64,000 nucleotides of DNA from contig MNCI01002989.1 of assembly GCA_015680685.1 (NCBI GenBank), positions 573,100 through 637,099 on the forward strand. Reading direction: 5' to 3'. Positions 46,601 through 58,279 of the stretch are shown here, in pieces. The DNA is from Gnetum montanum. Taxonomy: Eukaryota; Streptophyta; Gnetopsida; Gnetales; Gnetaceae. Under the pieces are notes generated by a model that did not search any database, had not been told where the DNA came from, and saw only the letters and a program-made list of their open reading frames with translations. Position 1 is the first letter of the stretch; each line of letters starts with the position of its first letter. A program made the translations under genes and the position numbers.

Positions 46601-48953
46601 TTGACCACGGTCTCCCAGCTATGAGCATAGCTAGGTTTTCATATCGAAGGTTGGCCAATTCCATGTATTTTGTTATTTCTTCAATTTGAAGCTTCTTTAG
46701 GAGAATTTCTGCTTTGTTGTAGGTGTTCAATCCATCGAAGATGGAGTGCCATACATCGCCTCCCTCTCGGAGCTGCTAGAGTGCTTGGTTCATCTTGGCT
46801 TTAGCGACCTAAATGTGCATCTCATTGACATCCTTCTGCAATCCCACTTGGTCCCTGTAATGATTTTTGACTTTTTCAAATTTTAGGACCTTGTTCTTCC
46901 AAGCGAAAATTTCGATTGCAGACTTCTGTTGCAATGCCCAAACTTCCTCTATTGAAAGATTCCTATTTTTAGCTGCCAACCTTCTTATATTTGCGTTCAC
47001 CCTAGCTAGCTCCTCCTACTGTTTTTGGATGAAATCCTTCATGTGTTCATTCGTTGCACCAACATTGCATAGGCGATGAACTTCTACGGTCAGTTGCACG
47101 TTCTCCTAGCAAACCTCCACCAAGTCCTTTTCTAAGAGATACGCTCGGGTGTCTACTATGGACTTGTTAAGAATTGTCATCTTCCTTACATCCTTAACAA
47201 CCTAAAGTTTAAGCTGAAGTTGTTGAAAAGCTTCATCTCTGGTGATTTCGCGGTCGAGGATGGCTGGATCAGCAAGCTGAGCTCTTAATTGGGCTACCTC
47301 CATTGCCAAGCACTAACAAGCAGCTTGAGCAACTTCTAGTTGCCCTTCCAAGATGATGCTCTTGCCCCTTGCCAATAACAGCTCTGACTAGGTTACAGTG
47401 ATGTTGTTCGGAAGGTCGAAAACATCTAGAAGTGGTTGCCCGATTCCTACCAATCCGTCCAACAATTTTCATGTTGGGCTGCATCAATCTTGCTACACAA
47501 AGTTTCGGTAGACACCTGTACATCTTGTAATCCATGAATGTTTGGTATAGGTGTTGTCGGTGCATTGAGGACTGTAGCAATTGTATCAGCAACCACTTCG
47601 GCTGCAACTTCCTATCCCTGGTGCTACATCACTAGGACCATTGCCTCATCACCATCTTCCAAGTATACTGAAAAAGTAGTAGCATTCCCTGAGATCTCAG
47701 GGAACAACTGTTGTGTTGCGATTGATACATCTTAGATGCTTGGATATGTTCTAGGTGGAATTGGTGCTCGGGAAGTAGAGAATATCGGCCCTGCCCTTTC
47801 AAGCAAGCTGACTGATAGAGCCACTTGCTCTAGGTGGCTCATGGTAGGGTGATAGACTGAAGTATCTTCTCCTCCACCAGTCCTACCAGATTGCTCTTGC
47901 TGGCTCAAGAGCGTTTCTCGGAGCTTGCAGATGTATTCTGCTGTGTTTTGTGAGCTCAGCTGCGTTATTTGCACAGGTGGTGGAGGTGGTTGCTTCTCTT
48001 CCTCTGTCTGTGTGGTGGCAGGAGTTTTGTCTTTCATCATCTCTCACCACGAGGTAGTTGGGGCATGCCGGATTATATCATTAGAGCATCGTGCTATCCC
48101 TGCCTGTTTGCATAACTTTTGGATTAAGCAAGGAAAGGGGAGAGCTCGTCTTCCACGTTCGTTCTCAGCGAACCTTTTTTCAATCTCCAGAAATAATAAT
48201 TGTGGAAGACTCATGGGAAATAACCCACTCAAGGTGAGACACGCATGAGCGGAGAAGGCTGTGATTTTGCTGGGTCTTACTGTTGGATTCAAATGGTAAG
48301 ACGCTATCTTGGAGTATACTCTCTCCACCGTGGTCAAGGAGCCAAATTCCTTGCACTCTACCCCGTAGCACCGTTGGATCCATTGCACCTTCACCTTTGG
48401 ATTAGTGTGCTTAGGAATTTCTACCACATCTGCCCCAATTTTGGGCAACCCCAAAGCTTTTCGAAAAATAAGAGACATAAATGTCTTTGATCCTTACTCT
48501 TGACCTTGGTTGCCAATTTGTCCAGAAGAGATAAGTTTCTCCTAAGTACCACTCACCACTGGTTGTGATGATTGGACACATCAGAGAGTTCTATAATTGA
48601 ATTCTCACGTCTTCTGGAGTGTTATCAAGGAATGGTCCAAAATTTAACTCTTGGAGGACCGTTCGTTGCACCTTGCGTGGCATGATAGCATCGAGGTAGG
48701 CTTGGGTCAGGGTGACCTCAAGTCGCGGTGCTATCCCAGGAGTCTCATCCCCTAGCGATTGTACATCGGGAATCTCCTCTTCGGGAATCTGGTGAATAGA
48801 TTCCACATCAGGTCCTTTGCGGAAGGGCCCAGTTGCATAGGAACCCTCCGCATACTCTGGCGGTTACAGACCTCATCCCCTTCCTGTACGTGGACACTTG
48901 TCCCTTGGTTGTGATGGACCTTCGTCCCTTGGGTGCCTTGGTTTGGGTGCCAT
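46600..48953 (-). pseudogene. Element 2 ORF3: plant-transposon domain plus coiled-coil
   Basis: The ATG at 48,953 directly follows TTTTCAG. The N-terminus is basic and Gln-rich (MAPKPRHPRDEG), as in Element 1. The domain at 48,806-48,044 contains ELNFGPF, WYLGETYLFW, LTTVERVYSKI, SYHLNPT and LPFPCLIQKLCKQAGI, aligning motif by motif with 15,500-16,190. A long Glu/Lys/Gln helical region follows, then EEITKYMELANLRYENLAML (46,685-46,626), the counterpart of TEYMELENLQYTNLAIL in Element 1. The C-terminal end is lost at the breakpoint. Confidence 0.7.
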
Positions 48954-49164
48954 CTGAAAACAAACATAACCATCCGTTAGACCGTTCATAAGTAGTTTAA
49001 GATGGTCCGTATATACTTTCTTAGTTTGACCAAGTTATGTTAATGGCACAGGCACACCAATAAGTTTCCTAGAGTGTTAATTTAGGGGTTAGGGCCAAAT
49101 TTTTTGTAATTAACAAATTAATTAATTACACAAGGACACCACCCTCCCACGACTAAGAGCATAC
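48954..49164 (-). other. Element 2 ORF3 5'-UTR intron
   Basis: Donor CCAAAG|GTATGC (GT at 49,164-49,163) and acceptor TTTGTTTTCAG (AG at 48,955-48,954), 211 bp, immediately before the ATG. The intron shares CTTAGTCGTGGG near its 5' end with the Element 1 intron. Confidence 0.65.
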
Positions 49165-49299
49165 CTTTGGGTGCATAAAAATGACAAGGACAGGTTGATG
49201 TGGACACGCGATGGAATGTAAGTGTGTTGGGAAGGGTTAGGCAGAAAAAATGGCCAAAGCTCCCCTCAATTTGGACTCCAAATGATGAAAAATGAAGAA

Positions 49300-49410
49300 G
49301 TGCGGTGGGGTATATATAGGGGTTGGGCACTACATCGACAGGGCCACGTATACATAGTGGCTACGTATATGGGGCCCTGTATACGCAGCACTGTTCACCC
49401 TTGGACCAGC
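49300..49410 (-). promoter_or_regulatory. Element 2 internal promoter with U3-like palindromes and TATA box
   Basis: A TATATATA box (49,318-49,311, minus) lies ~155 bp before the intron donor. Upstream at 49,385-49,335 are GGGCCCCATATACGTAGCC and TATACGTGGCCCTGTCGA. Both closely parallel the U3 of this element's LTR (58,260-58,165: GGCCACGTATACATGG, GGGCCCATCGACATAGCC, GGCCCCATTTACGTAGCC), where a TATA box likewise follows. Confidence 0.6.
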
Positions 49411-51050
49411 ATTGACCAATCGAAAAAACACTCGAATTAAAAAATTTGAAAACCCAAATTGAGGCGTTTGAAGTGCACAAAAGGCCTAATCATGGCTAAG
49501 GATAGGAGGAAGGTAATTAAGCATGAAAAAGAGACAAAATGGGAGAATGGGATGGAAAAAGAACTCTAGAAGGACGAAATCGAACGACGAGACACTGAAA
49601 CCAGGCAACCAAGAAATCCAAAGGATGGGAGGCTTAACAAGCACAACCAGAAATATGTAGGTGGGTCCTCCCCATAGCAAGCAACAGCCTTTGTAGCCCC
49701 TACATACCCTCAACACTAGGGTTCGTGGGCCCTGGTGCCGATAAGTGGTGTCACCAGTTAAGACTCCAAACCAAGAGAACCCACCAAGGCATGAGAGACC
49801 TACAGAAAACATGACGAACATACAAAACATAAAAAGGGCAGTGAGGTGAGTACGAAGAGAAGTGGGAATAGAAGAAGAGAAGAAAATGGAAATTTCGAGT
49901 GTCAGCCACATGAAACCCCATGTGAGAGTGTGGTTAAGTGACCCGGTAGAACCTTCCTGAGGACAGACCTAAAACCATCTGCAAACAATGACATCACAGT
50001 AATAAACGAAGTTTCGACCATCTCCCAAGGAAACAAGAATGACCCCACAGAGAACCACCACTCCAAGAAACGTGAGAAGAAGGAAGTGAAATGGGACGAA
50101 GTTAGAGAGGACCAAGGAAGTCCCATAACTATAGCGTATGGCCCGTGAGAGGCAGTTTAAGGGGTGTGCTTTGAATTCCCACTGCAATTCATTTTTCTTT
50201 TCTTTTGTGCGAGGGAACCACACCATGCGAAGACCCATGCGTGTGTGCATGCATTCGACCAAGGGGTGTGCTTTGAATCCTCAGTTTATTGTTTTTATTT
50301 TATTTTATTTTTATTTTTTTTGTTTCTCTTTTCTCTTCTTTTTTTTCTTTTCTTTCTTTCTTTTTTTTTGAAGTTTTTGAATTTTTTTTTAGTGAGGACC
50401 ACACCATGCAAGGTCAAACTGCCCAGAAGCTTCTGTAGAGAGAGACTTGGAGTGGGAGGAAATTTGTAAGGACACACCGGCAACCCAAGGAATAGAACAG
50501 AATAATGAATAAAGCACTCCCCTTGAAGTCACACCTGATTCAAACCATTGGGTCATCCCTTAGTTGAGTAACTACACAAGTCACACATTGATTAAAATGT
50601 TTTTAAATGAAGGGGTGAATGTTCACAACACTAGGAAAACCAGGGAATGGTGAAAGGGTGGATGATGTAGACTCATTGCCAAGTTTATGAAGTGGAAACA
50701 ACGTAAAATCCAAGGACAGCCATGCAAAAGGCGAGAACCAGATAACTAGGAAGACTATTATAGTACCCATCGTAATGAAAATTGATCACACCAAACAATA
50801 TGATGACAAAATGTAAACAAAAAACATGAAAAATGGAAACAAAAAAAATTGTAAGACAAAAAGTGGAAAACAAGGAAGTGTAAAATAAAAAATGGAAAAA
50901 AAAAGTGGAAAACAAGAAAGTGTAAAACCAAAAAATAACAAAATGGTGAGAGGTGTAGTGGGATGGATCAGCAGGGATGAGGGTCTCCCCCATGAATGGG
51001 TGGAAAGGAGGAGATACGAAAGATGGAGTGTGGATGACCAGCCGATGACA
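49410..51050 (-). other. Element 2 spacer between integrase and internal promoter
   Basis: No gene is recognised. It includes a polypyrimidine stretch on the plus strand (50,285-50,395), an A-rich stretch (50,815-50,945), and a repeated segment 'aaggggtgtgctttgaat' at 50,159 and 50,260. Open frames here are low-complexity. Confidence 0.5.
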
Positions 51051-51059
51051 AGGATGTGA

Positions 51060-52250
51060 CACTAGCTGTGTGAAGCTCACGGAAAGGTTTGAGTTGTTGA
51101 TGGTTGACCAACTGTGTTCTGGTGGGATCTCTAGGTTTGTGAATTAGCAAGGCCCCGGATGGAAAAGTTTCGGAGACAATATAAGGTCCCTCCCATAGTG
51201 TCTGAAACTTTGTCGGTTGGGATATATGTGAGGGGTTCCAATACAGTACCTTGTCTCCACATCTAAATGTGACCTTACAAATCCTAAGATCATGTCGTTT
51301 GTTGTTATAGGCCTTGTGGCTTTCATTTGAAAATAGGGCTACTAATTGGTTCTCATCTAGCACACTNGTTTCATTTGAAAATAGGGCTACTAATTGGTTC
51401 TCATCTAGCACACTTAAATTGATTAATCGTTCTCGTTGTGCTAGCGGTAGGTCAAGACCGAGGTCACTGGCTATGGATAGTGTCTGGAGTTCTGCCTAGA
51501 TTGGAAGTGTTGGCAACTTACCATACACTAACTCATAGGGAGAGTACCCCACAGGAAGTTTCCAAGTGGAGCGATAGGCCCATAGGGCATCGTTGAGCTT
51601 GGTACTCCAATCCCTCCTATATTTGCTAATTGTTCGTGTAAGGATTTTGGTGATTGCCCTATTTGTGACTTTGGCCTACCCATTGGCTTGGGGGTGATAA
51701 GGTGTTATGAATTTATGTGTTACCCCTAAGCATTGCATGAATTTTTGAAAAGTGACCCTCATTACGTGAGTCCCATTGTCAGAAATGAGTACGCGAGGCA
51801 CTCCAAACCTAGTAACGATTTGTTGCTGGACAAATCGTGCGCGGTGTTTGAAGAATAGTCGATGACAGCTGCCGCTTCTACCCACTTTTTACAGTAGTCC
51901 ACTGCCATGATGATGTATGCCTTTTTGTTTGACAAGGGGGTGATGGGGCCCATGAACTTGATACCCTAGATGTCGAAGGGCTCCAGTGGCTGAATCCACT
52001 ATTGAGGTTCCTCCAACCATGTCGACATCCCACCATCTCTCTGGCATCATTCGTAGGAGTGAGCAAACCATTGTGCATCCCAAAAAAGTGTAGGTCAATA
52101 ATACCCTGCAAGCAGGATTTTAATGGCCATTCTGCATCCATCATAGTGGCCCCCACAAGGGCCCTCGTGAGCATCTTGAAGGATGCGCAGTGTATCATCG
52201 TCAGGGACACACCATCGAACCAAGCCGTCTATGCACACCTTGTAGAGGTG
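51060..52250 (-). pseudogene. Element 2 integrase
   Basis: Order on the minus strand: an HHCC-like zinc part (~52,230-52,040) with GGHYDGCRMAIKILLAGYYWPT and a frame-broken Cys pair; the catalytic core with Asp in VDYCKKWVE (51,899-51,897), Asp in ISDNGTH (51,780-51,778), then 35 residues on the expected Glu, which reads Lys (51,672-51,670) beside a stop; then YSPYELVYG; then the C-terminal part with GDKVLYWNP and WEGPYIV (51,260-51,180). The DD35E set is therefore D-D-K. A 47-bp duplication around the N at 51,367 interrupts the frame artificially. Confidence 0.85.
51367..51367. other. Single N: probable unmerged contig join
   Basis: 51,321-51,366 and 51,369-51,414 are identical ('tttcatttgaaaataggg' onward). 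The protein reads the same peptide twice, so the overlap was not collapsed. Confidence 0.85.
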
Positions 52251-52298
52251 ATCGTTGATTTCCATGGAATGCTTGGCCTTATGGAGAAACTGTTGTTT

Positions 52299-52830
52299 CT
52301 ACTGATGGTTCCATTCTTTTGGCAGCTCCTGGGTTGTAAGGTAGGTGAGGATGCAGTTAAACCAAGGAGATTCCTTGGGTGCTTGAGGATCAACGACGCC
52401 TGTGAATTCATCTAGAAATTGATCGAATAAAGGCTCCTCCTCTTCTGCATTATCCCATCGTAACCAAGAAAAGTGGTCAGTGACCACATTCTCAGATCCC
52501 TTTCTGTCTACCATGGTAAGATCAAACTTCTGAAGAATCACCAGCCACCGGATTATGCGGGGGCTTACCTTTGGTTTGTTCATCAGGAACTAGATAGCAC
52601 TGTAGTCTGTGTGCACAAACACCTTGTATCCAAGCACATAGTGCTGGAATTTATCTAATGCAAACACCACCGCCATCAATTCTTTCTCGGTGGTGGTATA
52701 GTTTAGTTGTGCACCCACAATGCTACGGCTTGCACAGTGGATATAATATGGACGTTTCTTATCATCACACTGTGTAAGCATGGCTTCCAAAGCATAGTTG
52801 GAGGCATCAGTCATAATGTAAAAGGATTTG
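52299..52830 (-). pseudogene. Element 2 RNase H and connection
   Basis: 52,814-52,590 reads MTDASNYALEAMLTQ, then ASRSIVGAQLNYTTTEKELM, then VFVHTDYSAI. This is the Gypsy RNase H pattern with the Asp of DAS, the Glu of TEKEL and the Asp of HTD all kept. The next frame (52,583-52,299) gives the connection, RIIRWLVILQKFDL and DRKGSENVVTDHFS, that leads to integrase. It is one of the best-preserved parts of the element. Confidence 0.85.
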
Positions 52831-54026
52831 GACTAATCAGGTAACCGTAAAACCTGAGCTTCTACAAGTTTCTGCTTCAGCTCTTGGAATGAAAATTCGC
52901 ATTCCAAGGTCCAAAAGAATGGAGCATCCTTCTTTGTAATCTCTACCAACGGCCGGGCTATCTTCGAGATGTGTTCAATGAAGTGCTGGTAGTAACCAGT
53001 GTGTCCAAGGAATGACCACACATCTTTGATAGTACTTGGTTGGCGGGTAATTCCTTGGATGTTCCTAATTTTTTCAGGATCTACACTAATCCCTATTGAT
53101 GAAATGCGATACCCCAACACTATGCCCTCTTGGACCATCAGGTGGCTCTTTTGCCAATTGAGCTGCAGATTAGTGTCTAAACACCTCTTTAGAACTTATT
53201 CTAGATAGTCCAAAGCTTGCTTGAACGTGGCACCATAGGTGGAGAAGTCATCGATGAAGACTTCTACATCATTGCCAATTTTTTGCTGGAAGATTCTTAG
53301 GACAAGGTGTTGGAACATCGCAGGTGCATTGCACAGGTCAAAGGGCATCTTCTTATATGAAAAAGTCCCCCATGGACTCATGAAAGTAGTTTTGGCCTAG
53401 TCCTTTGGTGCTATTTGGATTTGGTTATAACCACTATAACCATCCAAAAAACTGTAATATTGGTGTCCTACGATTGTGTCCAACACCTAGTCCACAAATG
53501 GGAGTCGAAAGTGGTCCTTGAAATTTGCCATGTTGAGAAATTGGAAATCGATACAGACCCTCCACTTGCCACCTTTCTTGGGTACGATAATGAGTGGGCT
53601 CACCCATTCGCTATTGGCGACAGAATAGATGAATCCTACCTTCAAAAACTATTCAATTTCATCTTTTACAACCTACTTTAATTTGGAATTCAACCGTCTT
53701 TGTGGTTATCGACGTGGCTTCATGGAAGGGTCAAGGAAGATCTGGTGCTGGCAGATCCTAGGATCAATGCTAGTCAGCTCAGGATAGGACCACACAAATG
53801 TAGCAACCCATTTGTTTATCATCACCAGCAACTTCTTTTTCTGTTCAAGAGCAAGGGTAGCATTGATAATTACCAGCTTACCATTTTGCAAGAATGCATA
53901 CTCTAACTGAGCCGGTAGGGATTTTAGCTCAAGGGGCTCTTGCTTGAAGCTCTCAGGGATCTCTAGCTTTTCCCAGTCATCTAAGTCATCAATGATGGAG
54001 GTCCATTGATGGATCTCCTTCATCAC
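52831..54026 (-). pseudogene. Element 2 reverse transcriptase
   Basis: Motifs in order: ELKSLPAQLEYAFL and DPRICQHQIFL before RT; VANSEWVSPLIIVPKKGGKW; a palm start FLDGYSGYNQI; WGTFSYKKMPFDLCNAPAMF (53,375-53,316); the catalytic FIDD (53,258-53,247); then SSIGISVDPEKI and FLGHTGYYQHFI. The order and spacing fit Athila-type RTs. Stops (for example TAG replacing Gln after PFVD and after APKD) and frameshifts near 53,400 and 53,190 break the frame, but the FIDD box is intact. Confidence 0.88.
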
Positions 54027-54314
54027 ATCCGTGCTGTTAATATAGGCTTACACTAGGCCCTCAGACGGTTCCATGCATAATATGCTGCTAGTAGGATTAG
54101 CTGTTAGCCACTGGGTGCCCTCTTGGTTAGTGGCTGCTACATACAGACATTGTTGAATTGGTGATTCCTTGGTACACTAACTGCATGCTTGAATGGATGT
54201 TCGCTTAGCGGACCATAACTGCTACACACAGTTGCACCCCGAGTCACTGTACATGATGCATGGAACTCTTTTCTTCTCAATCTTCCCAAAGGGATTTTTC
54301 TTTGAAATTTCTAA

Positions 54315-54700
54315 TTATAGATCTCGGAGTCCTATTTGTTCATCCACCGTGCTTAGCCAACCTCTTCCCATGATGATTGGGAAGTTCCCCTTACATTTTT
54401 CTACACGGATTACCAGGAAGTCAGCAGGGTAGGACCACCCACAAACAGTGGTCAAAATGTCCTCCACCAAACCCAAGGGAATGGTGATGGATTGATCTGC
54501 TAACTCGAGCCAGATGTTGCTCTTCTTTAGCGAGGGCAGGTTCCAGTTCTTGTACATGTCATGAGAGATTAAATTAACCCCTGACCCTGAGTTCAGAAGA
54601 GCTTTGCACGGCTCGTTCCCAGCCACCTGAAGATAGATTAGGGGGCTTCCCGGATCTATCAATTTCTGGGGAAGAGAACCAGCTTTGATCTAGTCGATCA
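54315..54700 (-). pseudogene. Element 2 retropepsin
   Basis: 54,662-54,315 contains CKALLNSGSGVNLIS, the active-site loop. The catalytic Asp reads Asn (codon 54,593-54,591, AAC), a single G-to-A change. PADFLVIRV and MGRGWLSTVDEQIGLRDL follow, fitting the family's second half (flap and hGR-x-W/F-L). It would cleave the polyprotein, but is inactive here. Confidence 0.8.
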
Positions 54701-57189
54701 TGGCATTTATGAGCATAACCATTTGGATGTTGGAATGTGGTGGAGCAGAGGATTGCTAGGGAGGTATGATGTTGGAGGCATTGGTAGGTTTGGAGGCACT
54801 CGCCACAAGCGTAGGTGAGGGTGTGTTCAGATTATTGGGCTGGAAGAAAGGACGTTTGCGTTGCTTCGATTTCGGTCCACTCAATCGAGGTGCCGGTTGT
54901 AAGTTAACAACCTTTGTAGTGTTTCATTGTTGTGGCTGTGGCGGTATTTCTCCCTACATGGATGAAGCAGGTGGCAACTGAGAGGGATGGTGTGGAGGAG
55001 TGGCAGAAGAAGGTGATGGAGGGTAGAAGTGATGTGGGTTTATCCCCTTGGGTGATGGAGATGAATGTCTGAAATATTCAGGGGGATGGTAGTAACTGGG
55101 AAAGGCCACATGACTGTAAGAGTCTCTTGGAGAGACCAATTGCTGAACATAGTACCCATAAGGATCTGCTTGCTTGTAAGGGTATTGCTACCTTGGAGGT
55201 GGCATTCCCCATGCTTGTGGTTGTTGCCACTGTTGAAAATATTCATACGGTTGTGGAGGCATTTCACTTGGATAGTATCCTTGCTGCTATTGGTGGAATC
55301 GCTTGTGGTTGCCTTGTGGATAATGCAACCTTCGTGGTGTCTGCTGCTATGCCAAACAAGGGTTCAAGGCATAGATCCCAAACTCTTGAAGGTGGGACAC
55401 CATGGGACAACATCCCTTAAGATGTTTATATTGGCATACGCCACATCCATCATTCTCCTTGGTGTCAGAGTTTGCAACCTATTCTACTACAACAACTTTT
55501 TCCTTACCCTTATGTTGGGCACATTCAGCTTCCTTCTTCCTGCACCAATCACGGTCACTACCCTATTCTTTGGACTCTTCTGCTATTTTCAATATACTTT
55601 GGAATCTCTCATCCAAAAAGTCCCACATTTTATCCACATTTGTCAATATTTCATATGCAAACTTTTGTAACAGCAAATTCTTCCTATTCACCACTGCTTC
55701 TAACAGTGACTCATCTTCCTCATCACAAAATCAAACCTCCCTCTTCTTGAGGCTTTGGGTCCTAGTTGAATTCTTTTGCACTTTCCTTTTTCCTGAGTTC
55801 TCCTTCCTCTTTGGCCACCTAATCAATGAGGTGCTGCAACTGATTGGTCCTTAGCTCTGACAGTCGTCCCTTAGTGTACACACTAAGGGTCTTTCATGTT
55901 TCAAAATGAAGTCCATCAATAATGTGATGAAGTTGTGCCCACTGAGAGTAACCATGACCAGGGCACCGATGCAACAATGAATAATACCTACTCATGGCGG
56001 CATCCAAGGGTCCATGATTCCCTTGTTTGCAACCTTGGATCTACCATCTCAAATTCACCACTCTAGAGTACGTTTGATATTTGTCATTAAAGATTTCAAG
56101 CATCGTACCCCACCTTTTGATTGATTCCGGCTCCAAGGACTAGTACCAACTTTCAGCTTCTTTGATGAGTATGCGAGGAAACAACTTCAACCATTGCCAA
56201 TCGTTATCAATATTTTGTAGGGTGTAGGCATCATGGAACGCCTACAGGTGGGTCTACAGATCACAGCTGTATCCCCCTTCAAATATGAGGATGTTGTTCA
56301 TGTCAACATGCTTGATCTAACTATCCTTCATGTGCCTACTGGGAATGTGAACTGCCTCTGCAATTTGAAGCATGCTTTGAGTAGCTAACAATGGCTCATT
56401 TGAATCATAGTCCTATTGGGGACTATGATGTCTATGACGATTTCTGCTACCCCTTCTTTCATGTTGGTGAGGGCCATGCGATTGGTTGCATGTTCCCTCA
56501 CGTTGCCCCTTCTGAACCTATTTACCACCGTCCTTTCTCTCTAACCTTTCCCTATGATGCTCAAAGCCTGAGCTAGATGAAGGAGAAGAAGAGGGGGAGG
56601 ATGGAGAAGAAGGAGAGGCATCACCATTGCTCTGGCGGCAATCTCCCCATCTACCCTGGTGATGGCCACGATCATCTCCTCCAGCTTTGCTACGTGACCC
56701 GCCATCCCCTTGAGGATCATGGTCACTTGGTGGTTTGTTCTGAATGACTAACTGGAGGATCTGCAGCCCCAGGTGAAGTTCGATCGAATGAGTATCATGA
56801 AATACGGGATCACCATCGTCTTGTAGCCCTTGTGAGAATAAGGGGTTGGTGAATTGCTTCCCCTTCTGCTATTCATATCTCTCAGCCTGTTGCTGATCTC
56901 TTGTCCGTTGAGCTTCTATGGGATGATAGTCCTGGTAGTCATGGTCCTCCATGACATACTCCACCACTCGGTCCTAGATGCCGAATCTACCCAGATTGTG
57001 ATATAGCATTGCAGGAGCTGCTCGGTCAGGTGGTAGCATGATGCTACCCTCCATGTCCTACCATCGAAGATGTTCATCCTGATGTAGGATGAATGTGAAA
57101 TCAGGGACATATTCCTCGGGATGTTTGTACACCACCCAACATTCTTGTGACACCGGTGGTTCAAATGCATCTCTTCTATGAGAAGACAT
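54700..57189 (-). pseudogene. gag: Element 2 Gag
   Basis: Start ATG at 57,189 (MSSHRRDAFEPP). N-terminal EEYVPDFTFILHQDE is shared with Element 4 (EYVPDFTFILHQDE). The Gag core at ~56,330-55,900 includes LKLFPRILIKEAESWY and SIKRWGTMLEIF-x2-KYQ, collinear with 11,780-11,900. A Ser/Pro-rich patch (56,640-56,570) precedes it. A Pro/Tyr/His-rich C-terminal domain lies at ~55,400-54,950 (HPPEYFRHSSPSP). Stops and frame changes are frequent. No zinc knuckle is evident. Confidence 0.8.
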
Positions 57190-57336
57190 GTTGGACGTTA
57201 GATGGTCCATATAATTGATGTACCTTACTATTTACTTGAATTCACTTAGTGTGCATAAATATTTCTACCCTGGGTTCGTTCCAACGACTTAAATGATAAT
57301 TTCACTAAAGTCAGATGACACATGTAAGACTAACAG

Positions 57337-57354
57337 TCCCCGACAATGGTGCCA
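57337..57354 (-). other. Element 2 primer-binding site (tRNA-Asp type)
   Basis: On the minus strand TGGCACCATTGTCGGGGA, two or three transitions from the tRNA-Asp complement. It lies two bases from the LTR end. Confidence 0.85.
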
Positions 57355-57356
57355 AA

Positions 57357-58279
57357 GATGAGTGGCTAGGTACCCCTACACCCAACCATACGAATTATGA
57401 GCGTTCACATGCGACTCGGTCGAAATCCATAAACTGTAAGCACTTAACATACACTAGACTTCTAACTAGTAAAACCTTGGGTTAGAATGGTCGTTGTCAT
57501 CTTAATCTCACTTGTGAAGTTCTGTTACGTTGGTTAAGTGAGACTAAGGCTAATGATTTTTATATCTTTTTAATTATCTTTTTTGGGGACTAATTGAAGT
57601 ATGGAAGGTAAGGAATAAACTATAATCTAATCTCTAAGTATCCTAGTTTATATTCTAACTACTCCTAGCATAAGTATCCAGTCCCATCTTCCAAGCACAT
57701 TCTAAGCATTTCCTAACACTACTGGGTTACCAGACGTTAAGCATTGCTGGGCTTACCAAGTGTTGGGGTTACATTCAAGATGGTCATACTTATGGCTTTA
57801 ATGAACTAAAAATGAACAATAATGATTAAAATTATAATAATGAAAACATAAATAATCAACAAGTAACTAATAAAACATTAAAAAGTAATTAATAAAGCAT
57901 AAACATTTTAAACTATTAAATGCATGAAACAACTAAGTCCAAATGCTGCAAGGTATGCTTGAACAGTTCGTCTTTACTGCCGTCATGCCAATGGGCTCAG
58001 ATACATCAACCCTTGAATAAAGATCCGATCACTTTTCTTAAACCTGCTGCGGGCACTTGGAAAATATTCTATCTCTTGTGGGAGCAAACTGCAAGAGCTT
58101 CACTACAACTACTCCAAAGATGCCTAAATGAGGTGGAAGGCCCTCATATTTATAGATTCGGGAAAGGTGGCTACGTAAATGGGGCCACGTCGACGTAGGG
58201 TGGCTATGTCGATGGGCCCGTGTTGACGCGACCATGTATACGTGGCCCAGTCGACGCATTGACTTTTGACACTTCATCA
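57357..58279 (-). repeat. Element 2 5' LTR
   Basis: On the minus strand it begins TGATGA (58,279) and ends CCACTCATC (57,357), ~923 bp. U3 holds several dyads (GTCGAC, ACGTATACAT, ACGTCGACGT) at 58,255-58,160, then a TATA box CTATAAATATGAGGG near 58,155. The inner end shares 'gtgtaggggtacct' with the other two LTRs. The outer flank (58,280 on) has no partner because the 3' LTR is missing. Confidence 0.85.

Larger units (their letters stand above)
46600..58279 (-). mobile_element. Element 2: autonomous-type Ty3/Gypsy (Athila-like) retrotransposon, 3' truncated
   Basis: Minus strand order: 5' LTR (58,279-57,357), tRNA-Asp PBS, gag (57,189-54,700), protease, RT, RNase H, integrase (to ~51,060), a 1.6 kb spacer, an internal promoter, ORF3 (48,953-46,600), then a break. 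The last ~1.3 kb, including the 3' LTR, is absent. RT, Gag and ORF3 resemble the Athila-type plant Gypsy group. Element 1 is a pol-less relative. All genes contain stops and frameshifts. Confidence 0.9.

Noticed and set aside
49300-49410. A second LTR of Element 2 at this place
   Set aside because: Only the palindrome and TATA part resembles the LTR. There is no TG/CA end, and the downstream sequence leads into a leader and intron, not U5 and a PBS.
52002-52415. 137-codon plus-strand frame
   Set aside because: It lies antisense to the integrase and RNase H connection of Element 2, whose motifs on the minus strand explain the sequence.
55065-55854. Long plus-strand frames (201 and 150 codons) rich in Leu/Phe/Ser
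   Set aside because: They are antisense to the Pro/Tyr/His-rich part of Element 2 Gag. Low-complexity sequence leaves the opposite strand open.
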